Source: Clostridia bacterium (lineage in GTDB: Bacteria > Bacillota > Clostridia > Christensenellales > CAG-1252). From it: DNA of 49,886 nucleotides. Under the pieces are notes generated by a model, which was not told the origin of the DNA, searched no databases, and worked only from the letters and a program-made list of their open reading frames with translations. Of the stretch, positions 17,320-25,194 are shown one piece after another. Positions within the stretch are counted from its first letter, which is position 1. Each line of letters begins with the position of its first letter. Both the position numbers and the translations under genes were made by a program. The DNA is taken from contig JAGCXI010000048.1 of NCBI GenBank assembly GCA_017961365.1, positions 1 to 49,886 of the forward strand. The letters are read 5' to 3'.

Positions 17320-18173
17320 TCGTTGGCGTAAAATTCGAACATAACGCGAAGACTTATTCTTTCGACCCGGGCGACGTCGCCTTCGACGTCGGAGATCTCG
17401 TCATCGTGGAGACGCAAAAAGGGAATGAGCTCGGACAGGTCGTCCGCGCAAATATCATCGTGCCCGAAGAGGAATGTCCGAAGGAGCTGAAAAAAGTCGT
17501 TCGTCGGGCGTCCGGACGCGATCTCGACCTCGCGAAGAAGGCAAAAGAAAGCGAGCCGCGCGCGCTGGAGACCGCAAGAGAAAAGGCGACAGCCCTCGGA
17601 CTCGGGCTGAAATTTATCTCCGCGGAGGTCTCTTTCGACTGCAAGCGAGTGGTGCTTTATTTCACCTCTGAGGACAGAGTGGATTTCCGCGATCTCGTCA
17701 AGGAGCTCGCTTCCGCCCTGCATGCAAGGATCGAGCTTCGCCAGCTCTATGAGCGTGACGACGTCAAGCTGCGCGGAGCGCTCGGCATGTGCGGAAGAGA
17801 ATGTTGCTGCCGCTCTCATCTCAAAGACTTCGAGAAAGTCACGGTCAAGATGGCGAAAGTGCAAGGTCTCTCCCTCAATCCCACAAAGATCAGCGGCATC
17901 TGCGGAAAGCTGATGTGCTGCTTAAAATACGAAAACGACTATTACGCCGAAGTCTTCAAGATCATGCCGAAGCTGAATGCGAAAGTCACCACGCCGGACG
18001 GCCCCGCCGTCGTCCAAGCCGTGGATATGCTGAAAAAGACCGTGACCTGCAAAGTCACCTCGGAAGACACTTTCGTCGTCAAGACCTATCCCGTGGAAAA
18101 GATCACCTTCAAAAAGCCTGCGCCTCAGCCTGCGAAAAAAGGAAAAGACGAAGAGGACGAAGACGAAGAATGA
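17310..18173 (+). CDS. ricT: PSP1-domain protein RicT (YaaT)
   Basis: A 287-residue PSP1 protein. GGAGG precedes the ATG at 17310. The family signature is seen in the cysteine motifs LGMCGRECCCRSHL and GICGKLMCCLKYE, which in Bacillus help hold Fe-S clusters of the RicA-RicF-RicT complex that promotes RNase Y-dependent mRNA maturation, sporulation and competence. The C-terminus is Lys- and then Asp/Glu-rich. It is the last gene of the operon and is followed by an intrinsic terminator. Confidence 0.92.
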   Translation: MPIIVGVKFEHNAKTYSFDPGDVAFDVGDLVIVETQKGNELGQVVRANIIVPEEECPKELKKVVRRASGRDLDLAKKAKESEPRALETAREKATALGLGLKFISAEVSFDCKRVVLYFTSEDRVDFRDLVKELASALHARIELRQLYERDDVKLRGALGMCGRECCCRSHLKDFEKVTVKMAKVQGLSLNPTKISGICGKLMCCLKYENDYYAEVFKIMPKLNAKVTTPDGPAVVQAVDMLKKTVTCKVTSEDTFVVKTYPVEKITFKKPAPQPAKKGKDEEDEDEE

Positions 18174-18213
18174 TCCTTTGGGATTAAGCCCATTCGATAT
18201 GCCCAAATACAAG

Positions 18214-18245
18214 AAGAAGTCGGCGGTTTTGCCGACTTCTTTTTT
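18214..18245 (+). terminator. Intrinsic terminator after ricT
   Basis: An 11-bp stem AAGAAGTCGGC/GCCGACTTCTT with loop GGTTTT, running into TTTTTT. Confidence 0.88.
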
Positions 18246-18353
18246 GCCTGAACATTTTACGAACACCCCCGCGCCCGTCGATTTCCGCATAAGCTTTTCC
18301 CCGAAAAGCAGCGGCCGAAATCCGCGGAGCAAGGCTTGATCCTCTCTGCGATT

Positions 18354-19430
18354 TTATCGCGCGAATTTTTTGTACGCGGAAAAGGCGGAAGGAAGAGAAT
18401 AGGTTTCCTTGATCTCGCGGGGAGAGGCGAAGACGGCGTCCGCGCCGAAAAGCGAAGCGGCTTTCGGCGAAGAGAGGCGGACGAGATAACCCGTCATATT
18501 CCAAACAAGATGGGTGAAGACGTGGGTGGCTTCGGGCAGCGACTCGACCTTTCGCGGGGATATCTCCTCTCCCGCAAGATCGGAGAGAAAAGCGCAGACG
18601 TCCCCTTCGGAGAGCTTCCCTTCCGCATTCGGAAATTCATACAAATTCGCCAAAAGTCCCTTGGAAGGTCTCTTTCGGACGAGATATTTCCCCTCGCATT
18701 CAAGGAGCAAGACCGTGCGCGCTTCCGCCCGTGGCGCCGCCTTTTCGGGCTTCACGGGGAAATCGCCCTGCCTTCCTTCTTTATACGCGCGGCAGTCCTC
18801 GACGAGGGGACAGAGCTCACATCGAAAAGCGTCCTTCGGGAGACAGATCAATGCGCCGAGCTCAAAAAGCGCTTGCGTAAAAGCGGAGGTCTCTCCTTTT
18901 GGCATCAAAGGGCGCAATGCGTCCGCGAGCGCGGCGCGCACCTCCCCTTTCGAGACGTCGGAAGGATCTGCGGTCAGGCGCGAGATCACGCGCAAAACGT
19001 TTCCGTCCACGGCGGGCTCCCCTATGCCGAAAGCGATGGAGAGGATCGCCCCCGCCGTATATTCTCCGACACCGGGCAAGCCGCGCAGAAGCGCTTTATC
19101 CGCGGGCAATTTTCCGCCATAGGCATTTTCGATGATCTTCGCCGCTTTATGAAGGTTGCGAGCGCGGCTGTAATAGCCAAGCCCTTCCCATGCTTTCAGC
19201 ACTTCGTCCTCTTCCGCCGCCGCGAGCGCGGAGACTGTGGGAAAACGCTCCATCCAGCGCAAATAATAAGCTTTCACGGTCTCCACCCGCGTCTGCTGCA
19301 GCATGATCTCGGAGATCCAGACGTGATAAGGGTCCGCATCCTCTCGCCAAGGGAGAACGCGCTTATTTTCCTCATACCAGTCGAGGAGCTTTCGGAATAA
19401 TTCGGGCGTTAAAACGGCTCTTTCTTTCAT
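18354..19430 (-). CDS. mutY: A/G-specific adenine glycosylase
   Basis: A 358-residue base-excision repair enzyme that removes adenine opposite 8-oxoguanine. The helix-hairpin-helix GLPGVGEYTAGAI is at 117-129, catalytic E41 in SEIMLQQT, and catalytic D142 in AVDGNVLRV. The Fe-S cysteines are C196, C204, C207 and C213; the first gap is seven residues where six is usual. The C-terminal NUDIX-like domain contains HVFTHLVWN, which reads 8-oxoG. It is the last gene of the minus-strand run that starts at smpB, 18 bases after the DUF4037 gene, with only a weak ribosome site. It converges on ricT. Confidence 0.94.
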   Translation of the reverse strand: MKERAVLTPELFRKLLDWYEENKRVLPWREDADPYHVWISEIMLQQTRVETVKAYYLRWMERFPTVSALAAAEEDEVLKAWEGLGYYSRARNLHKAAKIIENAYGGKLPADKALLRGLPGVGEYTAGAILSIAFGIGEPAVDGNVLRVISRLTADPSDVSKGEVRAALADALRPLMPKGETSAFTQALFELGALICLPKDAFRCELCPLVEDCRAYKEGRQGDFPVKPEKAAPRAEARTVLLLECEGKYLVRKRPSKGLLANLYEFPNAEGKLSEGDVCAFLSDLAGEEISPRKVESLPEATHVFTHLVWNMTGYLVRLSSPKAASLFGADAVFASPREIKETYSLPSAFSAYKKFAR

Positions 19431-19448
19431 TCTTCTTGCGGCGAAAAG

Positions 19449-20393
19449 TCACTCCGCGCCGGACATGATATGCAGATTGCGCAGGGAGGGATCTTTCACT
19501 TTCCCATTGACGCAGTACGCGAAAGAATCAAGATGCAGCCCGTCGTAATCCGAGAGCCCTTGTCTGCGGAGTTCTTCACCGAGGACGGCGTTGATCGCGC
19601 GGATCTTGCTACGTTTCTCCACGGCGTCCCCCACGCTGTTCCCACTGCTGATGAGACTCTCGAAATCCCCGCGCAAACGGGCGAAGGTCGGGAGATCATT
19701 GAGCGCGCGGAAAAGCCACTTGTAATAAGGCTTATACCTTCTCTCCAAGAGGAAACAGGCAGAGATGGCGTTCTTTACGTACTCATAGACGGCAAGCTGC
19801 GCCGCCGCCGTATCGCCGCGGGAGAGCTGCCGCTCGTAATTGTAATTCGAGGCTTGCTCGGCGAGCATGAGCGCGCCTGCGAGCTTCTTCAGGCGAACGT
19901 CTTCGGGGAAATAAGAAAGTCGATCGCGAATGTCTTTCACCGCGCCGACGTCATCTCGGAAGATCTTTCCGTTCGTGGCTTCCAAGAGATAATGCTCGGG
20001 AATGGTCATCCATCTTTCAAGGGAGAGAATGCCCTCCGCGTCCCCCACTTTTCCGCGGAAAAAATCCGCCGTGCGCACGACGCCGTGGCGCCCCGTATCG
20101 AAAGAGACGTCTTTATTGCGTTTCAGCCCCATATATTCGTCAGGGAGCTTGTCATACGCCCTTTCGAGGCGGAAAGCGGTCTTCCGATCCACCACTTCCT
20201 CGGGGGGCAAAAAGAGGATGAAGCCCGGCTCGAAATCGTGATCGCGCGAGGTGTCGTCATCAAAGCCGTAGCATTCCGATCCGCTGCCCGTCAGCCCCAC
20301 TGCAACGATCTCCTCGAGCTCGGGAAACTGCTCTTTGATCATCGGCGCGCCGAATTCCAGATAATATTTCTCCGCGATCACAAGCCCTTTCAT
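19449..20393 (-). CDS. DUF4037-family nucleotidyltransferase-fold protein
   Basis: A 314-residue protein. The ATG at 20393 is preceded by GGAGG and overlaps the stop of the TPR gene (ATGA); longer readings of the frame are spurious. Near residue 24 there is a nucleotidyltransferase-like motif, GLTGSGSECYGFDDDTSRDHDF, here split as a Gly-Ser pair followed by an acidic cluster, then LFLPPEEV. The rest is helical with RLSYFPEDV and conserved Tyr/Arg/Lys in YNYERQLSRGD. This fits DUF4037, whose activity is not well established. Its fixed position after ATP-grasp and TPR genes suggests a joint pathway. Confidence 0.78.
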   Translation of the reverse strand: MKGLVIAEKYYLEFGAPMIKEQFPELEEIVAVGLTGSGSECYGFDDDTSRDHDFEPGFILFLPPEEVVDRKTAFRLERAYDKLPDEYMGLKRNKDVSFDTGRHGVVRTADFFRGKVGDAEGILSLERWMTIPEHYLLEATNGKIFRDDVGAVKDIRDRLSYFPEDVRLKKLAGALMLAEQASNYNYERQLSRGDTAAAQLAVYEYVKNAISACFLLERRYKPYYKWLFRALNDLPTFARLRGDFESLISSGNSVGDAVEKRSKIRAINAVLGEELRRQGLSDYDGLHLDSFAYCVNGKVKDPSLRNLHIMSGAE

Positions 20394-21238
20394 GCTTTTC
20401 CTCCGTAGATCCTTTCCGAGATCTCTTTCAGCTCCGCTTCGACGGCGAACCAGCCGTAATAGCCGAAGACCGAAGCGCATTTTTCCGCGACGAAAGCAAA
20501 GTTTCCGTCATGCGGATTCTTCTCTTTCAAAAGCAGTTTTTCCGCATTCGTCAGGCGCTTCTCGATCTCCTCTTCCCCGCCTTCGAGCCCATATTGCGCT
20601 TCGGCAAGGGTGGCGAGATTCAGCTCCGTGATCGCCTGCTCGGGACGGCTTCCTTCGACCCGTCGGAGGACGTCAAGCGCTTTCCGGAAAAGGGCGCGCG
20701 CTTCCTCGTACTTTTTGAGATCCGAGAGCGCCAAGGCATAATTATTGTAAAGCCCCGCGACGCGACTGTCGTCCGCCGGCAGTTTCTCTTCATAAATCTT
20801 TTTTGCTTCAAGGAAGAGCGGCTCGCTTTTCTCCGCTCTGCCGAAAGCTTTATACACCGTGGCGGCATTCAGAAGCGCTGTGGCGGCGCTGACCGTGCCG
20901 CGAAGCTCCAAGACGTCGATGAGGGCGATGGCGCGCTCCGCATTCTCGAGGGCTTCCTTTTCCCTGCCGAGCTTGCGATAAAGCCCCATGCATTCCTCGC
21001 GAAGGCTGAATTCTCCGCGAAGATCATTCCCTTGTTTCGCCTCTTCAAGCCAGTACTTGAGATGTCTTTCCGCACTCGCGTAATCATTATGCGCGAGGTG
21101 CTCATCGAGCTTGGAGACGACTCGCGCGACGTCGATCGGGCGCACGGAATCGGACTTATATTGATCCACGCAGAAAGGACATTGCGGATCGGTGTAATCG
21201 GTGACGTCCATCATCGGGGCGACTTTATTCTCATCCAT
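20390..21238 (-). CDS. Tetratricopeptide-repeat protein with N-terminal CxxC
   Basis: A 282-residue cytoplasmic protein. After an N-terminal PQCPFCVDQY (CxxC, possible metal or thiol site), residues about 35-250 consist of TPR helices: HNDYASAERHLKYWLEEA, REKEALENAERAIALI, GRAEKSEPLFLEAKKIYEE, YEEARALFRKALDVL. TPRs normally serve as protein-binding platforms. AAGGAGAAG precedes the ATG. The gene overlaps the ATP-grasp gene by eight bases and the DUF4037 gene by four, so the three are almost certainly co-translated and may form one functional unit. Confidence 0.8.
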   Translation of the reverse strand: MDENKVAPMMDVTDYTDPQCPFCVDQYKSDSVRPIDVARVVSKLDEHLAHNDYASAERHLKYWLEEAKQGNDLRGEFSLREECMGLYRKLGREKEALENAERAIALIDVLELRGTVSAATALLNAATVYKAFGRAEKSEPLFLEAKKIYEEKLPADDSRVAGLYNNYALALSDLKKYEEARALFRKALDVLRRVEGSRPEQAITELNLATLAEAQYGLEGGEEEIEKRLTNAEKLLLKEKNPHDGNFAFVAEKCASVFGYYGWFAVEAELKEISERIYGGKA

Positions 21239-22121
21239 TCTTCTCTTCTCCTTTCCTCATTTCGGAGGCGATATATTCCGCGTAAAGAGACGCGACGTCC
21301 ACTCCCGTGGTCTCTTCGATCAAGCGGAAGCCCGCATTGGAATTCACTTCCGTCACGAGAAGACCGCGCGCGCTTTCCAAAAGATCCACGCCGGCATAAC
21401 ACAGCCCGAGCGCCCCCGCCGCACGCACGGCAAGCACGGAAAGTTCCTTCGTGAGAGGGATCTTCTCCCCTATTCCGCCGAGCTCCCCATTCGCGCGAAA
21501 CTCTCCTTTACGCGTGGCGGAGCGGCGCATCGCGGCGACGGCTTTCCCGCCGATCACGATGACGCGAATGTCCTTCGCGCCGCATTCCAGATATTCCTGA
21601 TAAATATGCGGCTCCATCTTCAATGCGGCTCTTCTTTCTTTGAGCTCGAAAAGATCTTTGGCAAGATAGACCTCTCGACCGAACGCGCCGTGACATTTCT
21701 TCACGACGACGGGATAGCCGAGAAGCGCTCCCGCTTTCTCCGCGAAATCATCCTCTCCCTCCGTAAAACGCAGAGGAGAAGACACCGTCTTCGGCTGCGG
21801 GATCCCCGCGGAAAGAAGCGCGATATGCGTCAGCATCTTATCGTCCGCAAGGCGAATGCCCTCCGCGGGATTAAAAAGCCGCACGCCGCTCTCCTCGAGC
21901 AAGCGCGCGACGTGAATGTCTTTATCGAGATAAACGGCGAGATCGAAATCGGTCATCCCCTTGACGCCGTCCTCCACGCGGAGAAAAAGCTCGTCCGTGC
22001 GGAAAAGCCCTGCCTTCACGCCGAGACGACGAAGCGCCGCCGCGATGCGTTCCGCACCGGCGTCCCCTCCCCGCCAAAAGGCATTCACGACGACCGCGGC
22101 TTCAATCCTTCTCGATGTCAT
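21231..22121 (-). CDS. ATP-grasp ligase, RimK/LysX-like
   Basis: A 296-residue ATP-grasp enzyme expected to form an amide or peptide bond through an acyl phosphate. The N-terminal domain has the pre-grasp pattern (AVYLDKDIHVARLLEESG, RLFNPAEGIRLADDK). The grasp domain shows YPVVVKKCHGAFGREV, a Lys-containing nucleotide loop, then EYLECGAKDIRVIVIGG and the metal-binding GLLVTEVNSNAGF. It resembles RimK and the lysine-biosynthesis LysX group but has no lysine or glutamate-tag genes beside it. It overlaps metA by 20 bases. Substrate unknown. Confidence 0.82.
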   Translation of the reverse strand: MTSRRIEAAVVVNAFWRGGDAGAERIAAALRRLGVKAGLFRTDELFLRVEDGVKGMTDFDLAVYLDKDIHVARLLEESGVRLFNPAEGIRLADDKMLTHIALLSAGIPQPKTVSSPLRFTEGEDDFAEKAGALLGYPVVVKKCHGAFGREVYLAKDLFELKERRAALKMEPHIYQEYLECGAKDIRVIVIGGKAVAAMRRSATRKGEFRANGELGGIGEKIPLTKELSVLAVRAAGALGLCYAGVDLLESARGLLVTEVNSNAGFRLIEETTGVDVASLYAEYIASEMRKGEEKNG

Positions 22122-23010
22122 AGGGCGTGACTTGATATACGTAATAATTCAGCCAATTATAAAAGATGAGATTCGCCGTGCTCTTCCAGCTCACGTTCAC
22201 TGCGTCGCCGCGCTCCGTGAAATATCTGACGGGCGGCTCGATGGGCTCTCCCTTGTCGAGGTCTCTGCGATACTCCTTATAAAGGGTGTCCCGATCATAT
22301 TCGGAATGTCCCGTGAGGAAGATCTTCTTATCGTCGCGGCTCTTCAAGATCGAGATGCCGCAGTCCTTTCCGCGCGCAAGAACGGCGAGCTCGGGACAGC
22401 GCAAGACCGCCTCCGCGTCGATCTCGGTATGACGGCTCATCGGGATATTGAACGTGTCGTCCAGTCCCTTCAAAAGGGGGTCGAAAGGATCCACCGCCGC
22501 ATTCTCGTATATGCCGAAAAGCTTCTTGGGGAGAAGCTTCTTTTTGACGCCGTAATGATAGTAAAGCGCCGCTTGCGCGCCCCAACAGATATAGAGCGTG
22601 GAGGTGACGCTTTTCTCCGCCCAGTCCAAGATCTCCGTGAGCTCCTTCCAATACTTCACTTCCTCGAAGTCGATGGTCTCTACGGGCGCGCCCGTGATGA
22701 TGAGCCCGTCGTAACGCTTGTCCTTCACCTCGTCGAACGTCTTATAAAAGCGCGAAAGGTGCTGCCCCGAGACGTGCGTGGGCGTATAAGTATCGGTCTT
22801 GATGAGCGTGACTTTCACCTGCAAAGGAGAGTTACTGACAAGGCGCAAAAGCTGCGTCTCCGTCTCGATCTTCGTGGGCATAAGATTCACGATGGCAAGC
22901 TCGATCGGGCGGATATCCTGCGTCGAAGCGCGGACGTCCCCCATCACGAATATATTCTCATCCGAGAGTATTTTATACGCCGGCAATGCCTTGGGAATGA
23001 CGATCGGCAT
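22102..23010 (-). CDS. metA: Homoserine O-acetyltransferase (MetA family)
   Basis: A 302-residue enzyme that activates homoserine for methionine synthesis. The catalytic C142 lies in YICWGAQAA and the His/Glu pair in TGHSEYD. Residue 111 is Glu (TGAPVE). In the MetA family Glu at this position is reported to select acetyl-CoA and Gly succinyl-CoA, so acetyl transfer is predicted, despite the common label homoserine O-succinyltransferase. GGAGAAGG precedes the ATG. It follows metY by 27 bases; MetY uses O-acetylhomoserine, which agrees. No SAM riboswitch or T-box is seen upstream. Confidence 0.94.
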   Translation of the reverse strand: MPIVIPKALPAYKILSDENIFVMGDVRASTQDIRPIELAIVNLMPTKIETETQLLRLVSNSPLQVKVTLIKTDTYTPTHVSGQHLSRFYKTFDEVKDKRYDGLIITGAPVETIDFEEVKYWKELTEILDWAEKSVTSTLYICWGAQAALYYHYGVKKKLLPKKLFGIYENAAVDPFDPLLKGLDDTFNIPMSRHTEIDAEAVLRCPELAVLARGKDCGISILKSRDDKKIFLTGHSEYDRDTLYKEYRRDLDKGEPIEPPVRYFTERGDAVNVSWKSTANLIFYNWLNYYVYQVTPYDIEKD

Positions 23011-23037
23011 AGTTCCTTCTCCTTCCCCGCTCGGGGA

Positions 23038-24303
23038 TCACTTATTCAGCGATTGTTCGATGTCTTGATAGATGTCGTCCGCGCTCTCGAGACCGACGGA
23101 AAGACGGATGAAATCCTCTCCGATCCCGCAGTCGATAAGCTCTTTGTCCGAGAGCTGACGATGGGTGGTGGACGCCGGATGCAAGACGCAAGTGCGGCTG
23201 TCCGCGATATGGGTAAGCTGACGAATGAAGCCGAGGTTACGGATGAAATCCGCGGCTTTCGCTCTGCCGCCCTTCACGCCGAAGCAGACCATGCCGCCGA
23301 AGCCTCCCTCGAAATATTTCGCCGCCATCTCGTGATTCTCGTCGTCAGGAAGCCCGCAGTACTTCACCCAAGAGACATGCGGATTCGCCTTGAGCCTCTT
23401 TGCGATCTCGAGGGCATTCTCGCTATGCTTCTTCATGCGAAGCGCGAGGGTCTCCGTGCCGAGATTCGTCAAGAACGCGTTAAAGGGGCTCGGGCTGACG
23501 CCGATGTCGCGCATAAGCTGCATCCTCGCCTTCAAAGCGAATGCCGCCCTGCCGCCTTCCTCCACGTACACCGTGCCGTGATAGCTCTCGTCCGGCGTGA
23601 CGAAATCCGTGTAACGCGGATTTCCGCGGTACTCGAAATTTCCGCCGTCCACGATGAGTCCGCCGACAGCCACCGCATGCCCGTCGAGGTATTTTGTGGT
23701 GCTATGCACCACCACGTTCACGCCGTACTTGATGGGCGTGACAAGGCAAGGCGTGGCGAGCGTATTATCCACCGCAAGCAAGATGCCGTGCTTCTTGCAG
23801 AGCGCGACAAAACGATCGAAATCAAAGATATCCATGGCGGGATTCGCGATGGTCTCGCCGAACATCAGCTTGGTCTTCTCGTCGATAAGCGCCTCGATCT
23901 CCGCGTCCGTCGCGCCGGGCTTGATGAAGCGGCATTCGATGCCGAGCTTATCGAGGGTGATCTTCAAAAGATTAAAGGTGCCGCCGTAAAGCGTCGGGAA
24001 GGCAAGGATATTATCTCCCGCTTTTGCCACGGTGAGCACGGTGGTCAAGGTGGCAGCCTGTCCGGAAGAGGTCATCATCGAGGCGACGCCGCCTTCGAGA
24101 AGCGCCATCTTTTCCTCGAAAGCCGCCACGGTGGGATTCGAGATACGCGTATAAATATGTCCGTCCTTCGGAACGTCGAAAAGGTGCGCAAGCTCCTCGG
24201 GAGTGTCATAAGCGTACGTGGTGCTTTGATAGATGGGCAGGACATTCGCGTCACCGCTCTTGGGGGTGTAGCCTCCATGCAGACAAATGCTTTCTTTCTT
24301 CAT
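23038..24303 (-). CDS. metY: O-acetylhomoserine sulfhydrylase
   Basis: A 421-residue PLP enzyme of the Cys/Met metabolism family that converts O-acetylhomoserine and sulfide to homocysteine. N-terminal LHGGYTPKSGDANVLPIYQ, the PLP lysine K204 in HSTTKYLDGH, and a C-terminal FIRLSVGLE identify it. The long loop at 205-250 is typical of MetY rather than MetB. AAAGGAGAAAG precedes the ATG, ten bases after smpB. Together with metA it gives direct sulfhydrylation, bypassing cystathionine. Confidence 0.94.
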   Translation of the reverse strand: MKKESICLHGGYTPKSGDANVLPIYQSTTYAYDTPEELAHLFDVPKDGHIYTRISNPTVAAFEEKMALLEGGVASMMTSSGQAATLTTVLTVAKAGDNILAFPTLYGGTFNLLKITLDKLGIECRFIKPGATDAEIEALIDEKTKLMFGETIANPAMDIFDFDRFVALCKKHGILLAVDNTLATPCLVTPIKYGVNVVVHSTTKYLDGHAVAVGGLIVDGGNFEYRGNPRYTDFVTPDESYHGTVYVEEGGRAAFALKARMQLMRDIGVSPSPFNAFLTNLGTETLALRMKKHSENALEIAKRLKANPHVSWVKYCGLPDDENHEMAAKYFEGGFGGMVCFGVKGGRAKAADFIRNLGFIRQLTHIADSRTCVLHPASTTHRQLSDKELIDCGIGEDFIRLSVGLESADDIYQDIEQSLNK

Positions 24304-24313
24304 ACTTTCTCCT

Positions 24314-24760
24314 TTATACGGCGGCGCGCTCCGCTTCGCGGGCGAGCTGCTTTTCTTTCAATGAATTTCTTTTATCGTACATATGCTTTCCTCTGGCGAG
24401 CCCGAGCTCGAATTTCACCAGAGAATGTTTGAAATAGATCTTGGTGGCGACGATGGTGTATCCCTTTCTCTCCACCATGGCGCGCAGGCGGTCTATCTCC
24501 TTCTTATTCAGAAGCAAGACGCGATCCCGCCTGCTCTCGAGATTAAAATAACTTCCCTTTTCATAAGGCGCGATATAAAAATTCTCGAGAAGAGCCGTGC
24601 CGCCGTCGATGGATATGAAGCTATCGGCAAAGCTGACTTTGCCCGCGCGAATGCTTTTCACCTCGCTTCCCACGAGGACCACGCCCGCTTCATAGGTCTC
24701 GTCTATGAAGTAATCGTGATATGCTTTTTTATTCTGCGCTATGACTTTTACGTGCTCCAT
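24314..24760 (-). CDS. smpB: SsrA-binding protein SmpB
   Basis: A 148-residue protein that brings tmRNA to stalled ribosomes. N-terminal IAQNKKAYHDYFIDETYEAG and GSEVKSIRAGKVSFADSF are diagnostic, and the basic C-terminal tail (RNSLKEKQLAREAERAAV) is intact. The start is fixed by family alignment. Upstream there is no Shine-Dalgarno; instead the secG terminator ends seven bases before the ATG. In Bacillota secG-rnr-smpB is the common order, and rnr is missing here. Expression therefore depends on read-through or an unusual leader. Confidence 0.95.
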   Translation of the reverse strand: MEHVKVIAQNKKAYHDYFIDETYEAGVVLVGSEVKSIRAGKVSFADSFISIDGGTALLENFYIAPYEKGSYFNLESRRDRVLLLNKKEIDRLRAMVERKGYTIVATKIYFKHSLVKFELGLARGKHMYDKRNSLKEKQLAREAERAAV

Positions 24761-24766
24761 ATTCAG

Positions 24767-24792
24767 AAAAAACGGGGGCGATGAAGCCCCCG
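24767..24792 (-). terminator. Intrinsic terminator between secG and smpB
   Basis: On the minus strand a 7-bp all-but-perfect GC stem CGGGGGC/GCCCCCG with loop TTCATC is followed by TTTTTT. It starts 26 bases after the secG stop and ends seven bases before the smpB ATG. Confidence 0.88.
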
Positions 24793-24818
24793 AGAACGCC
24801 TGCTTTGCCCGCTTGCTC

Positions 24819-25103
24819 TTACAGAGACTTTAAAATGAAGAAGACGACGGAGATGACAAGCATCACCGCGCCGAGGATCAACGTGACGCGCTTCAGGATC
24901 TGCTCCTTGCTGCGTCCTTTATTCTTTCCGTAGAAAGTATCGCTGCTACCACCGGAGATCGCGGAGACACCGCCCGTCTCGCCCTCTTGCATCATCACGA
25001 CGACGATGATCGCGATCGAGAGGATCGACATCAAAATCATGAGCACCGCATCTATAACAATCCACGCACCGGCTGTGATCGAGCCGAGAATCAAATCTGT
25101 CAT
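24819..25103 (-). CDS. secG: Preprotein translocase subunit SecG
   Basis: A 94-residue subunit of the SecYEG channel. Two transmembrane helices (about 15-40 and 75-92) flank the conserved MMQEGETGGVSAISGGSSDTFYGKNKGRS loop region (seen as MMQEGE, GGVSAISGG and TFYGKNKGR). It is slightly longer at the N-terminus than the usual 75-80 residues. AGGAGTG precedes the ATG. It has its own promoter and terminator. Confidence 0.93.
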   Translation of the reverse strand: MTDLILGSITAGAWIVIDAVLMILMSILSIAIIVVVMMQEGETGGVSAISGGSSDTFYGKNKGRSKEQILKRVTLILGAVMLVISVVFFILKSL

Positions 25104-25137
25104 GTAAAAACACTCCTATTTCCGTAATCGTTTCATT

Positions 25138-25166
25138 ATTTTAGCATATAAAAAGAATAAATACAA
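25138..25166 (-). promoter_or_regulatory. Sigma-A promoter of secG
   Basis: TTGTAT (25166-25161), 17-base spacer, TAAAAT (25143-25138) on the minus strand, in an AT-rich stretch between spoIIE and secG. Confidence 0.7.
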
Positions 25167-25194
25167 CTGTTTTACTTATAATTTTTCGCGAGGC

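Noticed and set aside
24304-24313. SAM riboswitch or methionine T-box for metYA
   Set aside because: Only ten bases separate smpB from metY and no leader structure is present.
21961-24432. Open plus-strand frame of about 820 codons
   Set aside because: Antisense to metA, metY and smpB; composition is typical of shadow frames.
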